Source: Cupriavidus yeoncheonensis (GTDB lineage Bacteria > Pseudomonadota > Gammaproteobacteria > Burkholderiales > Burkholderiaceae). From it: DNA of 64,000 bases. Location of the stretch: positions 46,674 to 110,673 of the forward strand of contig NZ_CAJPUY010000023.1 of the NCBI RefSeq assembly GCF_905397275.1, read 5' to 3'. The notes under the pieces were generated by a model. It did not search any database. It was not told the DNA's origin and saw nothing but the letters and a program-made list of their open reading frames with translations. The position numbers were made by a program, and so were the translations under genes. This document shows, piece after piece, positions 39,081 to 46,005 of the stretch. Numbering within the stretch: the stretch's first letter is position 1; every line of letters begins with the position of its first letter.

Positions 39081-40467
39081 CGGAATCTCCATTCAGGATA
39101 TGGTCGGGGCACGGGAACGATCGAGGCTGCGTCGATTCGAATGCCCTGGCGGCGCGCAGGACGAGCGCATCGGCGTGCGCGGCACCGATAATCTGGAGCG
39201 CCACGGGGAGGCCGGCCTGAGTGAAACCGCAAGGCACGCTGGCCGCGGGTTGCTGGGTGAGATTGAAAGGCAGGCAGAATGGCGCCGACCACGTCGTGCT
39301 GACTTTCGGGGCCGCGGCAGCCAGGGTGGGGGTAAGCAGAAGGTCATAGCGCTCGTGGAACTTGGCCAGTGTGGCGCCGAGTTCCCGGCGGCGGTCCATG
39401 GCCTCGAGGTAGGCACTGACGTCGAGGCTGCGGGCGCGTGCGTCGGACTCGTGCAGTGCGGCGTCGAGCAACGACAGGCGATCCGCGGGGATGCTGCGCA
39501 TCAGTCGCGCAACGCCTGCATCCCACAGCGTCCGGAAGATCGGAGTGGGGTTGTCGAAGCCGGGATCTGTGTCCTCCACAGTGGCGCCGAGGCTGGCAAA
39601 GCGTCGCGCGGCCTGGTCGCAGATGGCGCCCACCTCCGGGTCCACCGGGAGGTAGCCGAGTGTCCGGCTGTACGCCACGCGTAAGCCGGCGACGCCGCCG
39701 TCCAGGCCCGCGCGCCAGTCACGATCCTCGTGTGGCAGTGCATGCCAATCGCGGACGTCGCGTCCGCCAATGACATTCAGCAACAGCGCAGCATCGGTCA
39801 CGCTGCGCGCCATGGGGCCCAGGTGAAACAGCGTGCCGGAGTGAGCGGGCGGGTAGCAAGGCACACGTCCGAAGCTTGGCTTGAAGCCGAACACGCCGCA
39901 GGCCGCTGCCGGACCCCGAATCGAGCCGCCGCCATCACTGGCAACATGCAGGGCCGCCATGCCCAGTGCCGTGGCGACGGCCGCGCCGCCGCTACTCCCG
40001 CCTGGTGTGTGCGTCGTCAGCCAGGGATTGCGCGTAATGCCGGCGAGCCTGCTTTCGGTGAGGCCCTTCGCGCCAAACTCGGAAGTATTGGTCTTGCCCA
40101 GCAACACGGCCCCCTGCTCGCGCAGGCGAGCCGCCGCCGGGCAATCTTCTGCCTGCGGGCGGTCGCTGGTGGCGAGGCTTCCCATGCGGGTGGGCCAGCC
40201 GCGCACGTGGAGCAGGTCCTTGAAAGCCACCGGCACGCCGTCGAGCAGCCCGCGGGGCCTGTTGCGCAGCCAGCGTGCTTCGGATGCGCGCGCCTGCTCG
40301 CGGGCGCCGTTCGTGTCGACGAAGCGGAAGGCGTTGACCACCGGCTCAAGCTGCGCCACGCGTGCGAGTACGGCGTCCAGCACCTCCACTGGTGACAGGT
40401 CGCGGTTGGCGTAGCTTTGCAGCAGATCGGTGGCAGAAAGGTCAGCGAGATGCGTCATGATGTTCAT
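39073..40467 (-). CDS. Amidase (amidase-signature family)
   Basis: A 464-residue amidase-signature hydrolase. The Ser-cisSer-Lys triad is visible: Lys83 in GVPVAFKDLL, Ser158/Ser159 in TPGGSSGGAA and Ser182 in DGGGSIRGPA. The N-terminus LLQSYANRDLSPVEVLDAVLARVA and the C-terminal FNLTQQPAASVPCGFTQAGLPVALQIIG are typical. The start ATG 40467 overlaps the permease stop by 4 bp (ATGA). It should hydrolyse an amide, possibly the imported substrate of this operon. It is co-transcribed with a TauD/TfdA dioxygenase, a Bug receptor and a TauE permease. Confidence 0.92.
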   Translation of the reverse strand: MNIMTHLADLSATDLLQSYANRDLSPVEVLDAVLARVAQLEPVVNAFRFVDTNGAREQARASEARWLRNRPRGLLDGVPVAFKDLLHVRGWPTRMGSLATSDRPQAEDCPAAARLREQGAVLLGKTNTSEFGAKGLTESRLAGITRNPWLTTHTPGGSSGGAAVATALGMAALHVASDGGGSIRGPAAACGVFGFKPSFGRVPCYPPAHSGTLFHLGPMARSVTDAALLLNVIGGRDVRDWHALPHEDRDWRAGLDGGVAGLRVAYSRTLGYLPVDPEVGAICDQAARRFASLGATVEDTDPGFDNPTPIFRTLWDAGVARLMRSIPADRLSLLDAALHESDARARSLDVSAYLEAMDRRRELGATLAKFHERYDLLLTPTLAAAAPKVSTTWSAPFCLPFNLTQQPAASVPCGFTQAGLPVALQIIGAAHADALVLRAARAFESTQPRSFPCPDHILNGDSDD

Positions 40468-41234
40468 GGACTCCAGTGAGACAAGCCATACCACCCCGCC
40501 ACCGCAATCAGGCAAAGCGACGTTCCCAGGCGCAAAGCCCGCCCAGGCAGCCGCCGCATGACAAGCCGTCCGGTCCATGCACCGGCCAGCAAGATCACAC
40601 CGGTCTGCACGCCTAATGCCACCGGCAGTTGCCCGGCGAGCATGTGCGCCGCGCTGGCGGCGACGGCAACCGGAAGCTGGATGGCCATTGCGGCCGCGAC
40701 CGCGGTGACGGTTGGCGCGCGCCACAGTATCAGCAGTGGCAGGAGCAGCACAGGGCCGCCCGTGCCGGACAAGGCCGAGGCGAATCCCACCCCCAGCCCC
40801 AGCGCGAACAGGGCGGCCTGGCCGGGCATCGGGCGCTCGGGCGCTGTCGATGCCGCTGCCGCTGCCGATACCGATGCCGATGCCGATGCCGATGCCAGAC
40901 CATAGAGCCCGGATGCCGCCGTCAGCAACGCCAGCCCGATGCGCGCTGCGCCGGGCGGAAGGGAATGAACCGCCGTGGCGCCCGCCAGCGCTCCGATCAG
41001 CGCCGCTATGTGCAACGGCCATGACTTGTGCCACACCTTTGCCTCCCGGCAGGCGACGCACCAGCCAAGCAGTCCCGTCGGCAGGAACGCGAGGCTGGAG
41101 GCGGCAATGGCTTGCGGCAGCGTCACGCCGCCTATGCCGGACAAGACCGGTACCACGGCCACGCCGCCAATCGATGTGGCGCCGATCGCCATGCCGGCAA
41201 GCAGGATCAGGCCATCGGCCGGCCAGTTTGACAT
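40464..41234 (-). CDS. TauE/SafE-family membrane permease
   Basis: A 256-residue integral membrane protein with about seven or eight hydrophobic segments and the TauE/SafE hallmarks GMAIGATSIGGVAVVPVL near the N-terminus and GVGFASALSGTGGPVLLLPLL in the second half. The family exports or imports organosulfur compounds and other anions. A hexanucleotide tract (40848-40895) encodes an Ala-Ser run in the central loop. It lies 13 bp after the Bug gene and overlaps the amidase gene by 4 bp. The substrate is unknown; a sulfonate is possible given the neighbouring TauD-type dioxygenase. Confidence 0.87.
   Translation of the reverse strand: MSNWPADGLILLAGMAIGATSIGGVAVVPVLSGIGGVTLPQAIAASSLAFLPTGLLGWCVACREAKVWHKSWPLHIAALIGALAGATAVHSLPPGAARIGLALLTAASGLYGLASASASASVSAAAAASTAPERPMPGQAALFALGLGVGFASALSGTGGPVLLLPLLILWRAPTVTAVAAAMAIQLPVAVAASAAHMLAGQLPVALGVQTGVILLAGAWTGRLVMRRLPGRALRLGTSLCLIAVAGWYGLSHWSP
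40848..40895. repeat. Hexanucleotide microsatellite (eight CGATGC-like units)
   Basis: Eight 6-bp units (CGATGC, CGCTGC twice, CGATAC, then CGATGC four times) lie inside the permease gene. Gain or loss of a unit changes the Ala-Ser loop by two residues without a frameshift, so length variants should be tolerated. Confidence 0.9.
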
Positions 41235-41247
41235 CCCGCGCCCCGCC

Positions 41248-42219
41248 TCAGTCGCTGCGCGCGCCGGAGAGCCGGATCAGCCGTTCGGTCACGGGGGCGG
41301 TGGCGTCGAAATCGCGCCGGAACTCGGCTGAACTGGTGCCAAGGGCGTACATTCCGTAGACCTGGAAGCGCGCCTTCATCGTCGTGGTCTGCACGGCGGC
41401 GCGGACTTCCTCTTCCAGGCGATTCAGCACGGCAGGCGGCACGTTCGCCGGCGCCAGCATCGCGGCCCATCCGACGGGCTTGTACTCTTGCTGCGGAAAT
41501 CCCGATTCGGCCATGGTCGGCACATTCGGGAGTTCGGCGGGCCTGCGGTCGCCCATGACGGCCAACGCGCGCAGGCGGCCATTCTGGAAGTGTGGCGCCA
41601 TCACGCCGAGCGTGCCGATGCCCCAGTCGACTTGTCCACCGATCATGTCCTGCACCATCAACGATTCGCCCTTGTACGGGGCATGTGTCATGTCAAGCTT
41701 GTTCGACGTACTGAAGTACGACCCCATCAGGTGCGAGGCCGAGCCCACGCCGTAAGAGCCATAGGCAAGTGTGCCGTTGTGCTGCCGCGCCCAGGCGACG
41801 AACTCGTGGATCGTCTTCACTGGCACCTTTTTCGGATTCACCGCAAGCACGAGCTCCCCGGTACAGATCTGCGACACGAACGACAGGTCACGCTTTACGT
41901 CATATGGCACCTTCGCGAACATGAAGGGCGCATTGAGGAGCGGCGCGGACGTCGTGACCAGGACCGTGTAGCCGTCAGGTGCGGCGCGGGCGACATACTG
42001 TGTGCCGAGCATGCCGCTGGCGCCGGGCTTGTTGTCGACGATGATGGGTTGTCCCATCCGCTTGCTCATGACTTCTGCCAGCGTGCGTGCGATGGCGTCC
42101 ATGGCGCCGCCGGGGGCGCTGGGAACCACAAATGTGATCGGCCGGCCAGGATAGTTGTCGGCCCGGGCTGCCCCGCTACAAACGAGCGCGGCGGCGCTGA
42201 GGAGCGCTCTCCATTTCAT
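41248..42219 (-). CDS. Bug-family (TctC) periplasmic solute-binding protein
   Basis: A 323-residue receptor with signal peptide MKWRALLSAAALVCSGAARA and mature motifs DNYPGRPITFVVPSAPGGAMDAIAR, VDNKPGASGMLGTQYVARAAPDGYTVLV, APYKGESLMVQDMIGGQVDWGIG and RALAVMGDRRP. It follows the dioxygenase gene by 32 bp. It probably captures the operon's substrate; no TctA/TctB genes are present, and uptake may instead use the TauE-like permease encoded next. Confidence 0.9.
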   Translation of the reverse strand: MKWRALLSAAALVCSGAARADNYPGRPITFVVPSAPGGAMDAIARTLAEVMSKRMGQPIIVDNKPGASGMLGTQYVARAAPDGYTVLVTTSAPLLNAPFMFAKVPYDVKRDLSFVSQICTGELVLAVNPKKVPVKTIHEFVAWARQHNGTLAYGSYGVGSASHLMGSYFSTSNKLDMTHAPYKGESLMVQDMIGGQVDWGIGTLGVMAPHFQNGRLRALAVMGDRRPAELPNVPTMAESGFPQQEYKPVGWAAMLAPANVPPAVLNRLEEEVRAAVQTTTMKARFQVYGMYALGTSSAEFRRDFDATAPVTERLIRLSGARSD

Positions 42220-42251
42220 GTGTCTGCCTCCTGCTCTCGCGTATGGTCGGC

Positions 42252-43157
42252 TCAGAACGGACGATCGCCGATGATGGTCGCCCGCATCATGCGGCGCACG
42301 GCGGGAAAGTAGTCCTGGATCGCGTAGTGCTGGGTCGAGCGGTTGTCCCAGAAAGCGATGGTGTTGGGGCGCCAGCGCAGTCGCATTTGGTACTCGAGGA
42401 TGGCGGGCTGCCGGAGAAGATAATCGAGCAGGTCCTGCTTCTCGGAATGCGATTCGAATGCGCCGCGCACCGGATTGCGCGTCTTGAAGTTGACGAAGTG
42501 GGTAACGAAGCCGCCATTGACGTAGAGGATCTTCTCGCCGCTCTCTGGGTGGGTCCGCACCACCGGATGCGTGGCGGGAGGGAATTCCCGCTGCTGTTCC
42601 GGTGTCATCCTGTCGCCAAAGGCAGGGCGAATGTCGTGCACGGCCAGCAGCCCGTCGATTTGCCGCTTGCGGGATTCAGGCAACCGCTCGTAGGCCAGCG
42701 CCATGTTGACCCACACGGTATCGCCGCCGATCTCGGGGCACTGCACGCAACGCAGCATCGATGCCATCGACGGAATCTCACGCCACGACACATCGCTGTG
42801 GTACCCGTTCTCCATGGCGGGCCGCTTGTCGTCACCGCCCAGCATGACAAGCTCGGGGAACTCCGCATGGTGCGGGAAGGTGGGATGAACTTCGAGTTCC
42901 CCGAAGCGGCGCGCCAGCGTCACGTGCTGCACCGGCGTAATGTCCTGATCGCGAAACACCAGCACCTTGTGCTCCACCAGTGCGCTGCGCAGTGCAGCAA
43001 TGGTGTCGTCGTCGACCTGCGCCGTCAGGTCAATATTGCCGATCTCCGCACCAAGCGCCGGCGAGATTCGGGTAACCGTGAAGGACGATTGCAGGGCGCA
43101 AGGACGAACCACTGCCGGGGCGACCATCGGGATTTCAGCAGCGTTGACAGGACTCAT
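42252..43157 (-). CDS. TauD/TfdA-family 2-oxoglutarate-dependent dioxygenase
   Basis: A 301-residue Fe(II)/2-oxoglutarate dioxygenase. The metal triad is His120 and Asp122 (GYHSDVSW) and His277 (STQHYA); Arg292 (RRMMRATI) is placed to bind 2-oxoglutarate. The N-terminal ITRxSPALGAEIGNIDL-type segment and VFRDQDI are typical of the TauD/TfdA group, which hydroxylates sulfonates, aryloxyacetates or other acids next to a heteroatom. It is the first gene of the minus operon and is divergent from TetR. The AT-rich 115-bp gap holds the likely promoters. Confidence 0.92.
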   Translation of the reverse strand: MSPVNAAEIPMVAPAVVRPCALQSSFTVTRISPALGAEIGNIDLTAQVDDDTIAALRSALVEHKVLVFRDQDITPVQHVTLARRFGELEVHPTFPHHAEFPELVMLGGDDKRPAMENGYHSDVSWREIPSMASMLRCVQCPEIGGDTVWVNMALAYERLPESRKRQIDGLLAVHDIRPAFGDRMTPEQQREFPPATHPVVRTHPESGEKILYVNGGFVTHFVNFKTRNPVRGAFESHSEKQDLLDYLLRQPAILEYQMRLRWRPNTIAFWDNRSTQHYAIQDYFPAVRRMMRATIIGDRPF

Positions 43158-43272
43158 CGCTCATCTCCAATTTATAATCTTGGCTATATTTTTGGCCTAT
43201 CCCGAGACCCGATGCAACAAGCAGATCGGGGGGGCGGGAAAACCACGACAAGACATAAGGTGCCGGGAAGTC

Positions 43273-43917
43273 ATGACAAGAGCAAAGGTGCTGGCAGCGC
43301 TGGATGGCCAGCCTGGATTCGTCCCTCCGCGATATACCCGTGCAGGGCGGACAACGGACGCCCTGTTGCGCGCGGGGCGTGAACTGCTATCCGAGCGGGC
43401 ACTGGACAGCGTAACCATCCAGGAGATATGCGCGGCAGCCTGCGTGACGACCGGGGCCTTCTACGGCAGGTTCGACAGCAAGGAATCGTTCTTCCGCGCA
43501 ATGCAGGCCGTGGCGGAGGAGGACGCGCGTAGCGCGATGCAAGCGCGGCTGGCGGCGCTGAAGGAGGGGGAGTGGACGTTGGAGACCGGGATCCACGCGC
43601 TGCTGGCCGAGTTGCGGCGCGTCGTACGGCGCCACCAGGGCGTGCTGCGAGCAACGATCCTGGAAGCCCGCGGCACTACATGGCCGCGCATGAAGGCAGG
43701 GCGGTATGCCTTCATCGAGGAGGCGGTGCCTGTACTGCTGCGCCTGTATGAAGGCGCCGACCCACAGCTGGTGGAGCGGCGTATCCATGTCGCCTTCCAG
43801 TTCGCCATTGGGAGCATCGTCAATGCGATGCTCAACAATCCCGGGCCGCTGCGACTGGAGAGCCGGGAGTTCGACGAAGAACTGGCGCGGGCGTTCCGCG
43901 CTTACCTGAGCGCCTGA
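43273..43917 (+). CDS. TetR-family transcriptional regulator
   Basis: A 214-residue regulator with the TetR N-terminal domain (TTDALLRAGRELLSERALDSVTIQEICAAACVTTGAFYGRFDSKESFFRAM, residues 27-77) and an all-helical ligand domain (VVRRHQGVLRATILEARGT). ATG 43273 is chosen because it gives a normal short tail before the helix-turn-helix. It is divergent from the dioxygenase operon and probably represses it until the substrate binds. The gene ends just before a broken IS30 fragment. Confidence 0.9.
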   Translation: MTRAKVLAALDGQPGFVPPRYTRAGRTTDALLRAGRELLSERALDSVTIQEICAAACVTTGAFYGRFDSKESFFRAMQAVAEEDARSAMQARLAALKEGEWTLETGIHALLAELRRVVRRHQGVLRATILEARGTTWPRMKAGRYAFIEEAVPVLLRLYEGADPQLVERRIHVAFQFAIGSIVNAMLNNPGPLRLESREFDEELARAFRAYLSA

Positions 43918-43929
43918 ATTGCCTGGGGA

Positions 43930-44111
43930 GGGCGGGAAAGTCGGTTCAGAAGCTGGCAGTATTCCGCCAGTCCTGGCGAAAATCCCTTGCACAGATGAGG
44001 GGTAGCGATCGAACAGTCGGGCAATCTGCGCAAGGTGTCACCTTTGCGCCAGCGCTCCCACATTAGTGCTTTTTGAGTCTCGGTGTAGTAGATCCGCCGT
44101 CTTTGTTTCAT
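43930..44111 (-). pseudogene. Frameshifted 5' fragment of an IS30-family transposase
   Basis: From ATG 44111 the minus strand encodes MKQRRRIYYTETQKALMWER then WRKGDTL, the start of IS30 transposases. The match continues in another frame as QIARLFDRYPSSVQGIFARTGGI, so one base has been lost near 44038. Only about 60 of the usual 330-380 residues remain, and the rest is absent where the TetR gene begins. The fragment is a relic of an old insertion beside the TetR gene. Confidence 0.8.
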
Positions 44112-44149
44112 TTGCAGCACCCATCAGGCACGAGGATAGGCCCGACCAG

Positions 44150-44184
44150 GCGTCTTGCCCCTCGAAACAAGAGGGGCAAGACGC
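44150..44184 (-). terminator. Perfect 14-bp hairpin after the CaiC-like ligase gene
   Basis: GCGTCTTGCCCCTC (44150-44163), loop GAAACAA and its exact complement (44171-44184) lie 8 bp downstream of the ligase stop (minus strand). No U-run follows on the minus strand. It may end ligase transcription and insulate it from the IS30 relic. Confidence 0.6.
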
Positions 44185-44191
44185 TCGTTCA

Positions 44192-45817
44192 TCAGCGGTG
44201 GCCGTCGCGGTCCCACAAGCGCGCGAGATTTGCCTCCGCACGCTGGCGCAGCTTGTACTTCTCCACCTTGTTGGTCAGGGTCAGTGGCAGTTCGTCGACG
44301 AATTCCACGAAGCGGGGGACCATGAACTTGCTCATGTTGGCGCTGCAGTATTTGATCAGCGCTTCGCAAGACAGCGTCTGGCCCTCGTGCAGGATCACCG
44401 TGGCGGCGACTTCGTCCTCCGTGAACTCGGAGCGCACGGGATAGACCGCTACCTGCCGGATCGCCGGGTGAGTCTGCATGATCGTCTCCACCTCGTAGGC
44501 GGAAATGTTCTCGCCCCGCCGGCGGATGGCGTCCTTCTTGCGATCCGTGAAGTAGAGATAGCCATCCGCGTCGAAATAGCCCCGGTCGCCGGTATGGAAC
44601 CAGCCATTCAGGTGGGCGGCGACCGTCGCTTCCGGCATCTTGTAGTAGCCCAGCGGAGTCGCCCAGGGCTGCTCGACGCGCAGCAGGATCTCGCCCGGGG
44701 AGCCCGCGGGCACGTCGAAGTCGTCATCGTCCACCACGCGCACGTTCACGGTGTCGCGCGGCAGGCCGGCGCTGAAATACTTTTCCGGTGGGGTGTCCAG
44801 CGGCCTCCAGGTCGCGGCGCAGTAGTCGCTCAGCGCGTAGCCGCTCAGTACCCGGAGTCCGAACCGCGCTTCGAAGTCGTGGACGAATGCAGGCACCGGC
44901 GCCAGCGTACAGACGCGGACCTGGTGGTCGCGGTCGCCGGGGCCGGGAGGCTGTGCATACAGGAAATTGGCGACGGCGCCGATCGAGCTGAACCGCGTGA
45001 CGCCCGCGGCGCGCACATCGCTCCAGAACCGGCCGGCGGAGAAGCGGCGCGCGAGCGCGACGGTCGTACCGGCCATCAGCGCGGTCGTCACGCCTATCAG
45101 CAGGGCATTGGCGTGAAAGAGCGGCAGGTAGACATAGTCGACGTCGCCCGCCTGCACATGCCGGAACCGTATGGTCTGCTCGCCCCAGAAATGCGTGCAG
45201 GCATGGGTGAGCATGATCGCTTTAGACGGGCCAGTCGTTCCCGAGGTGTATAGCAGGTAGGCGAGGTCGTTGAACCGGGCGGGGCTGTCGAAGGGGGCGT
45301 CGGAGGCGCAATCGCGCGGGAATGCCTGGACGTCGATCCCGGTTCCTGCAAGACGCGCGCGCGTGGGCTGCGCGTCGCCGAGGATGATGAGACGGCTGAG
45401 CCCGGGCAGATCGCCTGCCACTTGCACGATTTCCTCCGCCAGTGCCTCGGATACGACCACCGACGAGCAGTCGGCATGGTCGAGGTAGTAGCGCAGCAGC
45501 TGACCCTTCGCGGCGGTGTTGATGGGCACCGAGACGGCCCCGGCCTTGCCGAGCGCGAAGTAGCTGAGGACCTGTTCCGGGCAGTTCTCGAACATCACTG
45601 CGACGTGGTCGCGGTACCCGATCCCCATGTCGCGGAATGCATGCGCGAGGCCATTGGTTTCGCGCTCCAGTTCGCCGTATGTATAGCTGCGACCATCGGG
45701 CATGTCGCGCAGGAATAGCTTGTCGGCGGACAGCGCTGCCCGCCGTGCAAGGATTGCAGACATTGTCCAGTCCTGGATCTCCCCGAACACCGTGCCGATG
45801 TCGATAGTCGCCTGCAT
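44192..45817 (-). CDS. AMP-dependent acyl-CoA ligase (CaiC-like)
   Basis: A 541-residue adenylate-forming enzyme: P-loop LLYTSGTTGPSKAIMLTH, acceptor motif SGYALSDYCA, GWFHTGDRGYFDADGYLYFTDR, RRRGENISAYEVE, and C-terminal lysine in NKVEKYKLR. The overall pattern is closest to crotonobetaine/carnitine-CoA ligases, though related enzymes act on many acids. It is divergent from the MalT/LuxR gene, and the ACTAGCC palindrome lies 57 bp before its start, so it is a likely target of that regulator. Confidence 0.9.
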   Translation of the reverse strand: MQATIDIGTVFGEIQDWTMSAILARRAALSADKLFLRDMPDGRSYTYGELERETNGLAHAFRDMGIGYRDHVAVMFENCPEQVLSYFALGKAGAVSVPINTAAKGQLLRYYLDHADCSSVVVSEALAEEIVQVAGDLPGLSRLIILGDAQPTRARLAGTGIDVQAFPRDCASDAPFDSPARFNDLAYLLYTSGTTGPSKAIMLTHACTHFWGEQTIRFRHVQAGDVDYVYLPLFHANALLIGVTTALMAGTTVALARRFSAGRFWSDVRAAGVTRFSSIGAVANFLYAQPPGPGDRDHQVRVCTLAPVPAFVHDFEARFGLRVLSGYALSDYCAATWRPLDTPPEKYFSAGLPRDTVNVRVVDDDDFDVPAGSPGEILLRVEQPWATPLGYYKMPEATVAAHLNGWFHTGDRGYFDADGYLYFTDRKKDAIRRRGENISAYEVETIMQTHPAIRQVAVYPVRSEFTEDEVAATVILHEGQTLSCEALIKYCSANMSKFMVPRFVEFVDELPLTLTNKVEKYKLRQRAEANLARLWDRDGHR

Positions 45818-45873
45818 AGCTTCCTCCGCTGTTTGTCTGACGCACGATTGTCTCGGCGGAGAGGGCGTTTGCG

Positions 45874-45892
45874 ACTAGCCGGATCGGCTAGT
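45874..45892. promoter_or_regulatory. Palindromic MalT/LuxR-2 operator candidate ACTAGCC-N5-GGCTAGT
   Basis: ACTAGCCGGATCGGCTAGT reads as 7-bp arms around GGATC, in the divergent gap between the CaiC-like ligase and the regulator gene. The 11-bp core ACTAGCCGGAT recurs at 48808-48818 (reverse) and 56419-56429, each 60-100 bp before a catabolic gene. Confidence 0.7.
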
Positions 45893-46005
45893 GACGGGTG
45901 ATGGGGGACAACATTGGCCGAGCCTTCAACGTTCCGTCTAGATTGAAATGAGAGATTTTCCACCCCCCCCACGACAGGGGGCGGGCAGCGGGGCGGCGGC
46001 GGACA

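Noticed and set aside
40848..40895. Phase-variable ON/OFF switch
   Set aside because: The repeat unit is six bases, so copy-number change cannot shift the reading frame.
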